From Tsuneonella aeria (GTDB taxonomy: Bacteria; Pseudomonadota; Alphaproteobacteria; Sphingomonadales; Sphingomonadaceae), in contig NZ_WTZA01000001.1 of assembly GCF_009827495.1 (NCBI RefSeq), forward strand, positions 1,996,001-2,060,000: 64,000 bases of DNA. Reading direction: 5' to 3'. Of this stretch, positions 10,759 to 20,473 are shown piece by piece. The notes below the pieces were generated by a model that worked only from the letters and a program-made list of their open reading frames with translations, was not told the origin of the DNA and searched no databases. The translations under genes and the position numbers were made by a program. Each line of letters opens with the position of its first letter. Position 1 is the first letter of the stretch.

Positions 10759-11484
10759 TCAGATGGTGGCGATCGTGGTCAGGAGCAAGGCGATGTCCGC
10801 CTCGCGGCTGAGCCGGTGGTCGCCGTCCTTGACCAGCGTCAGGTGAACCTGCGGCGAACGCAGCGCGCGGGACAGGCGCAGCGAAATCTCCCACGGGACG
10901 TCCCGGTCTTCCATGCCGTGCAAAAGGTGGACGGGGCAATCGAGCGGGATGGGGTCGTCGAGCAACAGGTTCGCCTGTCCGTCCGCCCAGAAAGCGGGAT
11001 GCATCGGCGTGGGATCGGGCCCGTAGGGATTTTCGTCGAGCACTGTCTCTCCGTTTTGCAGCCGCGCCTTGTCCTCTGCCGATCGGCCCCATTCGGTGAA
11101 ATCCGGCGCGGCGGCGATGCCGACGAGACCGTGCAGTCGCTCGCCGAGTGCGAGGCCGGCAAGAAGCATCAGCCAGCCGCCCATGGAGCTGCCGACCAGG
11201 ATCACCGGATTGCGCACGCGCGCCGCGATGAGTGCGAGCACTTCATCCCGCCATCTGCGGAGCGTCCCTTCCGCGAAGGCGCCGTCCGATTCGCCGCATC
11301 CCGAATAATCGAGCAGCAGGCATTCGCGCCCTTCGCCGCGCGCCCATTTCATGACCGCGCACGCCTTGCTGCCGGCCATGTCGGACATGTAGCCCGGCAG
11401 GAACACGATCGCCGGGCCTTGGCCCGCGACGTGGCGCAGGGCGATGCGGCGATCCCCCACGACATGGTATTGCGTTTCGATCAT
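10759..11484 (-). CDS. Alpha/beta hydrolase
   Basis: This 241-residue serine hydrolase has a complete catalytic triad pattern. The nucleophile elbow is GSSMG with Ser100, the acid is probably the Asp in HGMEDRDVP near residue 197, and the histidine is in KDGDHRLSRE near residue 222. The oxyanion region is VFLPGYMSDMAGSKA. Its length and text resemble the short bacterial hydrolases related to BEM46/AXE1 and palmitoyl-thioesterase-like proteins. The substrate is unknown. It is the first gene of the operon with the TPR and LLM genes and is divergent from the thrS region. Confidence 0.85.
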   Translation of the reverse strand: MIETQYHVVGDRRIALRHVAGQGPAIVFLPGYMSDMAGSKACAVMKWARGEGRECLLLDYSGCGESDGAFAEGTLRRWRDEVLALIAARVRNPVILVGSSMGGWLMLLAGLALGERLHGLVGIAAAPDFTEWGRSAEDKARLQNGETVLDENPYGPDPTPMHPAFWADGQANLLLDDPIPLDCPVHLLHGMEDRDVPWEISLRLSRALRSPQVHLTLVKDGDHRLSREADIALLLTTIATI

Positions 11485-11563
11485 GACCGGCTTGTGCCGG
11501 GCGGCGCGGGCGGGGGCAATGGTATGAAGGCCGAATCCCGCGGCCCGGCGCCGGGGGGTTGAG

Positions 11564-11728
11564 ATGGCCCGGCTGCCGGCGTATTATGACGGCGATGACG
11601 AATGCTGCTGCAATTTCGACTACCACCAGCCCGGCGTGCCGGGGCTGGTCGATCCTGCGCTAGCAGGTTCGCCGCCGCCCGGTTTCGGGGCGGAACGGCG
11701 TCATCCCCCGGAACTGCCGAACATCTGA
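11564..11728 (+). CDS. Possible 54-residue protein with a triple-cysteine cluster, upstream of thrS
   Basis: An ATG 6 bases after a GGGGGG run opens a 54-residue frame that ends 73 bases before thrS. The N-terminal half looks protein-like and acidic ([18 protein letters not shown]). Three consecutive cysteines followed by Asp, Tyr and His could bind a metal. The C-terminal half is Pro-rich and unremarkable. It holds no threonine codons, so it is not an attenuation leader for threonine. I do not recognise the family. The 317-base gap it sits in contains no other gene that I can support, and the frame could be chance in GC-rich DNA. Confidence 0.3.
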   Translation: MARLPAYYDGDDECCCNFDYHQPGVPGLVDPALAGSPPPGFGAERRHPPELPNI

Positions 11729-11801
11729 CGCCTTCCGGCGCGCCCCGCCTTGTGCCAAGGGCCCGCCAGGCAAACCGCGCATATCGCGGCCAAGGGTATT
11801 C

Positions 11802-13841
11802 ATGACCGAGCTTCTCAAGATCAGCCTCCCCGACGGATCGGTGCGCGAAGTGCCCGCCGGCTCCACGCCCGGCGACATCGCCGCCGCGATCGGCCCGGGC
11901 CTCGCCAAGGCGGCGCTGGCGGCGCGCGTGGATCATGGCTCGGGGGCGGAACTGCGCGATCTCAATCGCCCGTTCGAAGGCGACGCCGCGCTCGCGCTCG
12001 TCACCAGCCGCGACGAGGCCGATGCGCTGGAGCTTGCGCGGCACGATTACGCGCACGTGCTGGCCGAAGCGGTGCAGGCCTTGTGGCCCGGCACGCAGAT
12101 CACCTTCGGCCCGGCGACCGACGACGGGTTCTATTACGACGTCATGGCGCCCGCCACGCGCGATCCGTTCTCGATGGACGACCTGCCGGCGATCGAGGAA
12201 AAGATGCGCGAGATCATCCGCGCCGACAAGCCGCTGGTACGCGAGGTGTGGAGCCGCCAGCGCCTGATCGAGAAGTGGCGCGCCGATGGCGAAACCTTCA
12301 AGGCCGAATGGGCTGCCGAGCTGCCCGAGAACGAGGAGCTGACCGTCTATCACTCCGGCCAGCCGGGCGAGGAGGGCGCGTGGCTCGACATGTGTCGGGG
12401 GCCCCATCTGCCCTCGACCGGCAAGCTCGATCCGGCGGCGTTCAAGCTGATGCGGGTGGCCGGCGCCTACTGGCGGGGCGACCAGAACAACGCGCAGCTC
12501 ACGCGCATCTACGGCACCGGCTGGCTGAACAGGAAGCAGCTCGACGCGCATCTCCACCGGCTGGAGGAAGCGGCCAGGCGCGACCACCGCAAGCTGGGCC
12601 GCGAGATGGACTTGTTCCACCTGCAGGAAGAAGCGCACGGCAGCGTGTTCTGGCATCCGCAGGGCTTCCGCATCTGGCGCGAACTCGAATCCTACATGCG
12701 GCGTAAGATGGACGCCGCCGGCTACCGCGAGATCAAGACGCCGCAACTGATGGACGTGCGCCAGTGGGAACAGTCCGGACACTGGGGCAAATATGCCGAA
12801 AACATGTTCGCCGTGCCCGACATCGTGCCCGACCTCGACGGAGAGGGTGCCGGCGCCGCGCCGCGCGTGGCCGATGAAGCCGAATGGATGGCGCTGAAGC
12901 CGATGAACTGCCCGGCGCACGTCCTCGTCTTCAAGCAGGGGATCACCAGCTACCGCGAACTGCCCATCCGCCTCGGCGAGATGGGCTGCTGCCACCGCAA
13001 CGAACCGCACGGCGCGCTGCACGGCCTGATGCGCGTGCGCCAGTTCACCCAGGACGACGCGCATATCTTCTGCACCGAAGCGCAGGTGGTGGAAGAAGTG
13101 CGCGCGTTCTGCGCGCTGGCCGACAGCGTCTATCGCGATTTCGGGTTCAGCTACCACGTCAAGCTGGCGCTTCGTCCGGAAAAACGGTTCGGCTCGGAAG
13201 CGGACTGGGACAAGGCGGAACAGGAACTGCGCGATGCCGTGGCCGAAGCCGGCATGGCCAACGCGGATTACGGGTGGGAAGAACTGCCCGGCGAAGGCGC
13301 GTTCTATGCCCCCAAGCTGGAATGGCACCTCACCGACGCGATCGGGCGGACCTGGCAGGTGGGCACGATCCAGGGCGACCGGGTGCTGCCCGACCGGCTG
13401 GATGCAAGCTACATCGGCGAAGACGGGGAGAAACATCGTCCGGTGATGCTGCACCGGGCGATCTTCGGCTCCTACGAACGCTTCATCGGCATCCTGATCG
13501 AACATTTTGCCGGCAAGCTGCCGCTCTGGCTTGCGCCCACTCAGGCGGTGGTCGCGACGATCGTGTCGGAAGCCGATGGCTACGCCGGCGATGTCGCGCG
13601 GCAGCTCGCGGCGGCAGGTATTCGGGTCGAGACGGATCTTCGCAACGAGAAGATCAATTACAAGGTAAGGGAACACTCTCTGGCAAAAGTCCCGCACCTG
13701 CTGGTGGTCGGCAAGCGCGAGGCGGAGGAAGGGACCGTGGCCCTGCGCACCCTCGGCGCGGAGCACCAGAAAGTGCTCTCGCTTGCCGAGGCGATCGCGC
13801 TTCTCCGGGCGGAAGCGACCCCACCGGACCTCCGGGTTTGA
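11802..13841 (+). CDS. thrS: Threonyl-tRNA synthetase
   Basis: ThrS charges tRNA-Thr with threonine. The 679-residue protein has all domains in order: an N-terminal TGS domain (residues 1-60), the second editing domain ([24 protein letters not shown] is its start, around residue 70), the class II catalytic core and the anticodon-binding domain from about residue 570. Zinc-site and active-site text is present ([46 protein letters not shown]). It is somewhat longer than the E. coli enzyme because of an acidic/Ala-rich insert ([18 protein letters not shown]) just before the zinc cysteine, as I would expect in sphingomonads. Its TGA overlaps the TTG start of the next gene. Confidence 0.97.
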   Translation: MTELLKISLPDGSVREVPAGSTPGDIAAAIGPGLAKAALAARVDHGSGAELRDLNRPFEGDAALALVTSRDEADALELARHDYAHVLAEAVQALWPGTQITFGPATDDGFYYDVMAPATRDPFSMDDLPAIEEKMREIIRADKPLVREVWSRQRLIEKWRADGETFKAEWAAELPENEELTVYHSGQPGEEGAWLDMCRGPHLPSTGKLDPAAFKLMRVAGAYWRGDQNNAQLTRIYGTGWLNRKQLDAHLHRLEEAARRDHRKLGREMDLFHLQEEAHGSVFWHPQGFRIWRELESYMRRKMDAAGYREIKTPQLMDVRQWEQSGHWGKYAENMFAVPDIVPDLDGEGAGAAPRVADEAEWMALKPMNCPAHVLVFKQGITSYRELPIRLGEMGCCHRNEPHGALHGLMRVRQFTQDDAHIFCTEAQVVEEVRAFCALADSVYRDFGFSYHVKLALRPEKRFGSEADWDKAEQELRDAVAEAGMANADYGWEELPGEGAFYAPKLEWHLTDAIGRTWQVGTIQGDRVLPDRLDASYIGEDGEKHRPVMLHRAIFGSYERFIGILIEHFAGKLPLWLAPTQAVVATIVSEADGYAGDVARQLAAAGIRVETDLRNEKINYKVREHSLAKVPHLLVVGKREAEEGTVALRTLGAEHQKVLSLAEAIALLRAEATPPDLRV

Positions 13842-14509
13842 TTCAGCGCGAACTGCTGGGCTCGGCCCAGGTCCCGGGCGGGGAGCGGCTCGACCTCTAC
13901 CGCCACGACGCCGACTTCATGATCGTGCTGGGCCATAACGAACTGATGAGCACGCGGCGCTGGGGCTCGGAGGTGGCGCTCGCCGAAATGGCGCTCGACC
14001 GGCTTCCCCACGCGGCCGCACCGCACCTGCTCATCGGCGGTTACGGCATGGGCTTCACCCTGCGCGCGGCCCTCGCGCGGATGGGCTCCGGCGGGCGGGT
14101 GACGGTGGCGGAACTGGTGCCCGAGATCGTCGAATGGGCGCGCGGCCCGATGGCGGAACTCGCGGCCGGCTGTCTCGACGATCACCGCGTCACCCTGCGC
14201 ATGGGCGATGTGAGCACTGCGATTCGCGAGCGGCCGCACGCGTGGGACGCCATCCTGCTCGACGTGGATAACGGCCCTGACGGGCTGGTGCGCGCAGAGA
14301 ACGATGCGCTCTATTCGCCGCAGGGCCTGCGCGCCGCCCGCCACGCGCTGCGGCCGGGCGGGGTGCTGGCGATCTGGTCCGCCGCGCCCGACCCGGCGTT
14401 CGCCCGGCGTCTCGGCAAGTCCGGGTTCGAGGTGGACGAAGTCAGCGTGTCCGCCCGCATCGGCGGCAAGGGCCCGCGCCATACGATATGGTTCGCGACG
14501 CCCCCCTGA
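13838..14509 (+). CDS. Spermidine-synthase-like (SpeE fold) protein
   Basis: This 223-residue protein has the Rossmann methyltransferase-like core of spermidine synthases (COG0421): [16 protein letters not shown] replaces the usual GGGDGG loop, [14 protein letters not shown] is the acidic strand and [13 protein letters not shown] is the active-site-like Asp region. It is shorter than true SpeE (about 280 residues or more), with a reduced N-terminal domain. Aminopropyl transfer is therefore not certain. The start is a TTG (13838) that shares two bases with the thrS stop, so translation is probably coupled. The convergent neighbour encodes agmatine deiminase, which fits a polyamine theme. Confidence 0.75.
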   Translation: MIQRELLGSAQVPGGERLDLYRHDADFMIVLGHNELMSTRRWGSEVALAEMALDRLPHAAAPHLLIGGYGMGFTLRAALARMGSGGRVTVAELVPEIVEWARGPMAELAAGCLDDHRVTLRMGDVSTAIRERPHAWDAILLDVDNGPDGLVRAENDALYSPQGLRAARHALRPGGVLAIWSAAPDPAFARRLGKSGFEVDEVSVSARIGGKGPRHTIWFATPP

Positions 14510-14531
14510 CGCCGGCCACCGGAGAGCGGTT

Positions 14532-15506
14532 TTATCCTGCCAGGCGCGGCATCTGCTGGCTGGCGCAGTGAAAGCCGCCGCCCCCGGCCAGCACCGCGTC
14601 CGCCGGCAACCCGATCGTCGCGCGGTCGGGAAACAGCGCCGCGATCGCCGCGACGCCGTCCGCATCGTGCAGCGAGCCGAACGTGGGCACGACCACCAGC
14701 TTCGTCGTCACCGCGAAGTTGGCGTAGCTCGCCGGCTCGACGAAATCGCCCCGCGTGACCAGGCCGGGCGAGGGGATTTCCGCAACCTCGACCCCGAACG
14801 CCTCGGCCCGCGCCTTCGCGTCTGCATAGATCGCGGCATTGGGATCGCCAGCCCCGGTCGCGCGCGGCAGCGCGAGCCGGTTCGGCGCGACGAAGCGGGC
14901 GAGGTTATCGACGTGGCCGTCCGTGTGATCGTTCACCAGGCCATCGCCCAGCCACAGGACGCGCGTGAAGCCGAGGTCGCGCGCCAGCCGCGCCTCGATC
15001 TCGCTGCGTGACAGGTCGGGATTGCGGTTGGGGTTGAGCAGGCACTGCTCCGTCGTCACAACCAGGCCGGTGCCGTCGGTGTCGATCGCGCCGCCTTCGA
15101 GGATCCAGTCGCTCGCCTTGACCGGCAGCCCGGCATCCCGGGCCAGCGCGGCGCCGATCTCCCGGTCGCCTTCCATCAGGAACTTGCCGCCCCAGCCGTT
15201 GAACCGGCAGCGGAGCGCGGTGCCGTCGCCCCGGACCAGCGGACCCGTGTCGCGCAGCCAGATGTCGCCGTAAGTTCGCCGCTCGAGCGTGACCGCGCCC
15301 GAAACGAGCGCGCGCGCCCGCGCCTCGTTTGCCGCATCGCGCACCAGCAGGCGAACGGGCTGCCCGCTCTCGGCAACGGCGTTCGCGAATGCCGCGACCT
15401 GCTCCTGCGCGCGCGGAAGGAAATCGGGCCATTCCTCCGCATCGTGGGGAAAGCCGATCCACAGCCATTCCTGCGGCGCCCATTCGGGCGGCATCGTCAC
15501 GGTCAT
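14532..15506 (-). CDS. aguA: Agmatine deiminase (peptidyl-arginine-deiminase family)
   Basis: AguA hydrolyses agmatine to N-carbamoylputrescine and ammonia, the first step of agmatine-to-putrescine conversion. The family core is clear: the start MPPEWAPQEWLWIGFPHD, substrate-binding RDTGPLV, the catalytic DWILEGGAIDTDG, the histidine-bearing DGLVNDHTDGHVDN, and the nucleophile Cys314 in GGGGFHCASQQ close to the C-terminus. At 324 residues it is slightly short for the family. It starts 11 bases after the M28 peptidase stop, so both are probably on one transcript. No aguB-type amidohydrolase is seen nearby. Confidence 0.92.
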   Translation of the reverse strand: MTVTMPPEWAPQEWLWIGFPHDAEEWPDFLPRAQEQVAAFANAVAESGQPVRLLVRDAANEARARALVSGAVTLERRTYGDIWLRDTGPLVRGDGTALRCRFNGWGGKFLMEGDREIGAALARDAGLPVKASDWILEGGAIDTDGTGLVVTTEQCLLNPNRNPDLSRSEIEARLARDLGFTRVLWLGDGLVNDHTDGHVDNLARFVAPNRLALPRATGAGDPNAAIYADAKARAEAFGVEVAEIPSPGLVTRGDFVEPASYANFAVTTKLVVVPTFGSLHDADGVAAIAALFPDRATIGLPADAVLAGGGGFHCASQQMPRLAG

Positions 15507-15517
15507 CGTGCGCCTGC

Positions 15518-17212
15518 TCAGCAGCCGGCGGCGCTCTGCGCGCAGTTGCGGTCGCGGATCGCGCGGAATTCGTCGCCTTCCACCCAGTTCGGCCAGCCGC
15601 TCGCCATCGCCATGCTGCGGCCGACGCGGTAGAACAATTGCACCTGCTGCATCAGGCCCGACATGTCCCAGCTCGCGTCGTATTCATCCGCCGGCTGGTG
15701 ATAGCGCGCTTCTTCGTAAGCCTTGGCCGCTGCCTTGCCCGCGGCGACCCCGCCTGTCTCCATGTCTTCACCAGCATCGATATAGAGCATCGGCACCCCG
15801 CGCTTGGCGAGGCTGAAGTGGTCGGAACGGTAGTAGAACCCCTTTTCCGGCGTCGGTTCGGGCGTGCCGGCGCGGCCTTCCGCGGAGAGCGCCCAATCGA
15901 GGTAGCGGTCGAGTTCGCTCTTGCCGCCGCCCACGATCGTCACGTCACGCGAACGGCCGCCGGCCAGCAGGCCGTCCATGTTCACCCCGCCCACCGTCTG
16001 GGCGAGGGGGAAGACCGGGTTCGCCGCGTAGTATTCGCTGCCCAGCAGGCCCGATTCCTCGGCCGTGACGGCCAGGAACACCTGGCTGCGGCGCGCGGGC
16101 CCTGCCTTGACGTTGGCTTCACCCAGCGCGACGAGGGCGGCCGTTCCCGTGGCATTGTCGACCGCGCCGTTGCAGATATCGTCGCCCGTCGCGTCCGCCT
16201 TGCAGCGGCCGAGGTGGTCCCAGTGCGCGGTGTAGAGAACGTATTCGTCCGGCGCGACGCTGCCCTTCTGCATCGCGATCACGTTCTGCGATTCGAAAGT
16301 GCGCATCGTGTTGTCGAAGCGGGTCGCAGCCTTCACGCCCAGGGGCACCGGCTTGAATCCCTTCGCCTTCGCCGCCGCGGACAGCCGCGCCAGGTCCTGG
16401 CCCCCGGCGGCAAGGATCTTCTCCGCCACGCCTTTCTGTACCCAGCCGTTCATCATGGTCTGGTCTGCGCCCTTGTCGCCGCGCTGGGCATAGACCTGCG
16501 GGCCCGACCAGCTGCTTTCGACGACGTTCCAGCCATAGGCGGCGGGGAACGTGTCGTGCACGATGATCGCGGCCGCCGCGCCCTGGCGGGCGGCTTCTTC
16601 GAACTTGTAGGTCCACCGACCATAATAGGTCATCGCGCGGCCGTTGAATTCGCCGGTCAGACCCTGCGCTTCGTAATCCGGGTCGTTGACCAGGATCACC
16701 GCCGTCTTGCCCTTCATGTCGACGCCGGCGTAATCGTTCCAGCCCTTCTCCGGGGCGACGATGCCGAAACCGACAAAGACGAGCTCGCTGTTTGCGAGGT
16801 TTACCGTCGGTGTCTCGCGGTAGGTCGCCGCCACCCAGTCGTCGCCGTAAGCGAAAGTCTGCGTCTTGCCGTCAGGCCCGGTGACGGCAAGCGGGGCGAA
16901 ATTCGCGCCGGTGATCTCGACCAGCGGCACGCGCTGCACCCACGATCCGTTGTTGCCCGGCTCCAGCCCGGCCTTCCTGAACTGGTCGATGAGGAAGGCG
17001 ACCGTCTTTTCTTCCCCCGCGGTCCCGGGCGCGCGCCCTTCGAATTCGTCGGAGGCCAGGCGCGCGATCGCATGACGCATGGTCGCTTCCGACAGCGTGC
17101 CGGCGGCGACTTCGGGCACGGCGCCCGATGCCGGAGGTGGCGGCGCGGCGGCCGTGGTGCAGGCGGTCAGCAGGGCGGCGGTGGCGGCGGCGGTCAGCAG
17201 GCGGGCGATCAT
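15518..17212 (-). CDS. M28-family zinc peptidase, predicted lipoprotein
   Basis: A 564-residue exported metallopeptidase. The start at 17212 gives a clear lipoprotein signal (MIARLLTAAATAALLTAC, lipobox LTAC). A PA-like insert around residues 120-280 precedes the peptidase core. Two-zinc ligands of the M28 aminopeptidase family are present: His in AHWDHLGRC, Asp in NGAVDNATGTAAL, the catalytic pair in TAEESGLLGSEYY, Asp in VNMDGLL, and His in YRSDHFSLAKRGVP. The enzyme probably trims peptides in the periplasm or on the outer membrane. It is divergent from glnE across 101 bases and precedes aguA by 11 bases. Confidence 0.92.
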   Translation of the reverse strand: MIARLLTAAATAALLTACTTAAAPPPPASGAVPEVAAGTLSEATMRHAIARLASDEFEGRAPGTAGEEKTVAFLIDQFRKAGLEPGNNGSWVQRVPLVEITGANFAPLAVTGPDGKTQTFAYGDDWVAATYRETPTVNLANSELVFVGFGIVAPEKGWNDYAGVDMKGKTAVILVNDPDYEAQGLTGEFNGRAMTYYGRWTYKFEEAARQGAAAAIIVHDTFPAAYGWNVVESSWSGPQVYAQRGDKGADQTMMNGWVQKGVAEKILAAGGQDLARLSAAAKAKGFKPVPLGVKAATRFDNTMRTFESQNVIAMQKGSVAPDEYVLYTAHWDHLGRCKADATGDDICNGAVDNATGTAALVALGEANVKAGPARRSQVFLAVTAEESGLLGSEYYAANPVFPLAQTVGGVNMDGLLAGGRSRDVTIVGGGKSELDRYLDWALSAEGRAGTPEPTPEKGFYYRSDHFSLAKRGVPMLYIDAGEDMETGGVAAGKAAAKAYEEARYHQPADEYDASWDMSGLMQQVQLFYRVGRSMAMASGWPNWVEGDEFRAIRDRNCAQSAAGC

Positions 17213-17313
17213 GGCATTTCCCCTTCGATTTGGCGCGCTTGTCGCAAAGCCGGGCACCCGCCGCAAGGGCGCGCGGCTTGCACGGCCGGGCGCGAGGCGG
17301 CAGGGCACGCGGA

Positions 17314-20001
17314 ATGGAAGGCGACTGGTCATCCGCGATCGAACGCGCACGCAGGCACGCGCCGTTCCTGGCCCGCGCCCTCGATCGCCAGCCGGATCTT
17401 GCCGCCTTGCTCGAGACCGGGGACGGCGAAGCGGCCTTGCGCTGGGTCGCGGATGCAGGATCGGGCGCCGGGGAGGTCGGCAGCACCCTGCGGCGCCAGC
17501 GGCTGGCCCTGGCGACGACGCTGGCGCTGGGCGACCTGGCGGGCGCTTTCCCCCTGGCCCGGGTCGTGGCTGAATTGTCCGCGTTTGCCGACCGGGCCAT
17601 GGACGCGGCAATCGGCGCCGCGATCCGCCGCCGGGTGCCAGATGCCCGGCCGGCCGGCATGATCGCCCTGGCGCTGGGCAAGCACGGCGCGTGCGAGCTC
17701 AACTACAGCTCCGATATCGATCCTATCCTGCTGTACGATCGCGACACGCTCCCCCGGCGCGATCGCGACGATCCGGGGGAGGCGGCCCAGCGCTATGCCA
17801 GCGAGGTGGTTCGTTTGCTGAGCGAGGTCACGGCGGAAGGCTATGTCTTCCGGGTCGACTTGCGGCTGCGGCCGGCGTCGGAGGTGAGCCCGCTGGCCAT
17901 TCCCGTGGAAGGGGCATTGACGCATTACGAAAGCTCCGCCCTGGCGTGGGAGCGCGCGGCATTCATCCGTGCGCGGGCCTGCGCCGGCGATGTGCCGGCG
18001 GGGGAGCGATTCCTCGCCGCAATCCGGCCATTCGTCTGGCGCCGCAGCCTCGATTTCGGCGCCATCGGGGAAATTCGCCGCCTGACCGCGCGCATCCGCG
18101 CCAGTCATTCGGGGCCGCGCACGCCCGGGCCCGGGTTCAACGTGAAGCTGGGCCGCGGCGGCATACGCGAGGTCGAATTCTTCGCCCAGACGCACCAGCT
18201 CATCCATGGCGGGCGCGATCCGGCCTTGCGCGAAAGGGGGACACGCGCGGCCCTCGACGCCCTGGCCGCCGCGGGATTGATCGACAACGGCGACGCCGCC
18301 GAGCTTGGCGAGGCGTACGACCGGCTGCGAACGATCGAGCATCGCCTGCAGATGGTCGAAGACCACCAGACGCACAGCCTCCCTGCCGGCGATGCGCTCG
18401 ACAACGTCGCCGCGCTCGACGGCCTGGCCGATGGAAAGGCACTGGTCGAAGAACTGCGGTCGATAACGGACGCGGTCGCACGGCGTTACGATTCGCTGAT
18501 CGCGGAGGACGAGGTTGCCGTCGCGATGCCCGCACGCGGCGGCGCGCTGGCGGCCCGGCTGGAGGAGCTGGGCTTCCCGGATGGGGAGCGCCTGGCCGAA
18601 CGCATCGCCGGCTGGGGGGACGGACGGATCCGCGCACTGCGGTCGCAGGCCGCGCGCGATGCGTTCGAAACGCTGCTGCCGACGCTGCTCGAACGGTTTG
18701 CCGCGGCGCCGGACCCGGTGCAGGCGCTCAACCGCTGGGAGCGCGTGCTTGCGGCGAGCCCGAGTGCGATCAACCTGTTCAATCTGCTGATCCAGCGCCC
18801 CGCGCTGCTCGACCAGCTTGCCCGCATCCTCGTGCTCGCGCCGACCCTGGCGGACAAGCTGGGGCGGCGGCCCGAACTGCTCGACACGCTGATCGATCGC
18901 CGGGCGCTGGAGCTGCCGGGCCCTGTAGAGGCGATCGCCGACCGCATGGCCTGCGAGGAGGGCACCGATTACGAAGTCCGGCTCGACCGCATCCGCCGCG
19001 TCACCGGCGAGCTGCGCTTCGGCCTGGGGCTCCAGACGATTGCGGCGATCCACGATCCGCTGGCCATCGGCGCGGCGCTGTCGCGGACGGCGGAGGCGGC
19101 CCTGGTGGTGGCGCAGCGCGATGCTGTGCGCGAATTCGAACAGGTGCACGGCAAGGTTCCGGGCGGGGAGCTCGTCGTGCTCGGCCTGGGGCGGCTCGGC
19201 GGCGGGACGCTGACCCATGCATCGGACCTTGACGTCATCTACCTGTTCACCGGCACCTTCGACGGGGAATCGGACGGTCGGCGGCCCCTTGGCGTCACGC
19301 ATTACTTCAATCGGCTGGCCCAGCGGGTGACGGCTGCGCTCAGCGTGCCGACCGCCGAGGGCGCGCTGTACGAAGTCGACACCCGGCTGCGCCCCCAGGG
19401 CGCTCAGGGGCCGCTCGCCGTCAGCCTCGACAGCTTCGCCCGATACCAGCGCGAGGAAGCCTGGACATGGGAGCACATGGCGCTGGCCCGCGCCCGGCCG
19501 CTTACCGGGTCAGCGGACGCGCGGGCTGGCCTGCAAGCGATCATCGACAGCGTGCTTCACCAGCCGCGCGACGCCGACGTGCTGCGGACCGACGTGTTGC
19601 GGATGCGGGCGGAAATGGCTGCCCACAAGCCGCCGCAGGGTCCGCTCGATGCAAAGCTGCTGCGCGGCGGGCTCGTCGATCTCGAATTCCTGGTGCACTA
19701 CCTGCAGCTTCGCGAACGCGCCGGGTTCGATCCCGATCTCGGCAAGGCGGTGGCGCATTTGGCCGAACTGGGTGTGCTGCGTGCGGAACTGGGCCCCGCG
19801 CTGGCGCTGATGACCCGGTTGCTGGTCGCGGGCCGGCTGCTCGCGCCGGACCTTGCCGAACCGGCTCCTGCGGCAGCGCAGGCGCTGGCCGAAGCATGCG
19901 GCCATGATGGCTGGCGCGCGCTGGTGGACGCCTTTGCCCGCGCCCGGCAGGAAGTCGCCGCGAGCTGGGCCGAATCGCTCGGCGAACCCTTGGAGACGTG
20001 A
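17314..20001 (+). CDS. glnE: Bifunctional glutamine synthetase adenylyltransferase/deadenylase
   Basis: GlnE switches glutamine synthetase activity by adding or removing AMP in response to PII and glutamine. Two nucleotidyltransferase domains are visible. The N-terminal, deadenylating half has LGKHGACELNYSSDIDPILL near residues 120-140; the C-terminal, adenylating half has LGLGRLGGGTLTHASDLDVI near residues 622-641. RVDLRLRPASEVSPLA and DTRLRPQGAQGPLAVS follow the respective domains as expected. The chosen ATG (17314) gives 895 residues, slightly shorter than the E. coli protein. It begins an operon with bcp (one base after its stop) and the DUF455 gene. Confidence 0.95.
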   Translation: MEGDWSSAIERARRHAPFLARALDRQPDLAALLETGDGEAALRWVADAGSGAGEVGSTLRRQRLALATTLALGDLAGAFPLARVVAELSAFADRAMDAAIGAAIRRRVPDARPAGMIALALGKHGACELNYSSDIDPILLYDRDTLPRRDRDDPGEAAQRYASEVVRLLSEVTAEGYVFRVDLRLRPASEVSPLAIPVEGALTHYESSALAWERAAFIRARACAGDVPAGERFLAAIRPFVWRRSLDFGAIGEIRRLTARIRASHSGPRTPGPGFNVKLGRGGIREVEFFAQTHQLIHGGRDPALRERGTRAALDALAAAGLIDNGDAAELGEAYDRLRTIEHRLQMVEDHQTHSLPAGDALDNVAALDGLADGKALVEELRSITDAVARRYDSLIAEDEVAVAMPARGGALAARLEELGFPDGERLAERIAGWGDGRIRALRSQAARDAFETLLPTLLERFAAAPDPVQALNRWERVLAASPSAINLFNLLIQRPALLDQLARILVLAPTLADKLGRRPELLDTLIDRRALELPGPVEAIADRMACEEGTDYEVRLDRIRRVTGELRFGLGLQTIAAIHDPLAIGAALSRTAEAALVVAQRDAVREFEQVHGKVPGGELVVLGLGRLGGGTLTHASDLDVIYLFTGTFDGESDGRRPLGVTHYFNRLAQRVTAALSVPTAEGALYEVDTRLRPQGAQGPLAVSLDSFARYQREEAWTWEHMALARARPLTGSADARAGLQAIIDSVLHQPRDADVLRTDVLRMRAEMAAHKPPQGPLDAKLLRGGLVDLEFLVHYLQLRERAGFDPDLGKAVAHLAELGVLRAELGPALALMTRLLVAGRLLAPDLAEPAPAAAQALAEACGHDGWRALVDAFARARQEVAASWAESLGEPLET

Positions 20002-20002
20002 A

Positions 20003-20473
20003 ATGAGCTATCCCGGAGTGGGCGACCCGATGCCTGATATCGCGCTGGAAACGCCCGAAGGCGGCACGGTGCGCCCGTCGGACTTCGCCGGCGCGCCGGC
20101 CGTGATCTGGTTCTATCCCAAGGACAACACGCCCGGCTGCACGACCGAGGCGAAGGACTTCACCGCACTCGCCCCGGCGTTCGCGGAAGCCGGCGTGGCC
20201 CTGCTGGGGGTGTCGAAGGATTCGCCGGCACGGCACGCGTCCTTCATTGCCCGTCAGAGCCTCGCGGTCCCGCTGGCGAGCGATGCGGCGGAAGGCGGCC
20301 TGTCCGACGCGCTCGGCATCTGGACGGAAAAGAAGCTCTACGGGAAGACGTTCATGGGCATGGTGCGGACCACCTACCTGCTCGATTCCGAAGGCCGGAT
20401 TTCGCGGGTCTGGAACAAGGTCAAGGTCAGGGGCCACGCCGCCGAAGTGCTGGAAGCGGCCCGCGCGCTGTGA
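20003..20473 (+). CDS. bcp: Thioredoxin-dependent peroxiredoxin, Bcp/PrxQ type
   Basis: This 156-residue thiol peroxidase reduces hydroperoxides in the cytoplasm. The peroxidatic cysteine is Cys46 in FYPKDNTPGCTTEAKDF. The position five residues on, where E. coli Bcp has its resolving cysteine, is Lys51 here, so the protein should work as a 1-Cys form or use another thiol partner. The start codon is one base after the glnE stop, and its own TGA overlaps the GTG start of the next gene. All three are very probably one transcription unit. Confidence 0.93.
   Translation: MSYPGVGDPMPDIALETPEGGTVRPSDFAGAPAVIWFYPKDNTPGCTTEAKDFTALAPAFAEAGVALLGVSKDSPARHASFIARQSLAVPLASDAAEGGLSDALGIWTEKKLYGKTFMGMVRTTYLLDSEGRISRVWNKVKVRGHAAEVLEAARAL

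Noticed and set aside
11481..13766. 761-codon minus-strand frame opposite thrS
   Set aside because: No recognisable domain and composition typical of antisense frames; thrS is certain on the plus strand.
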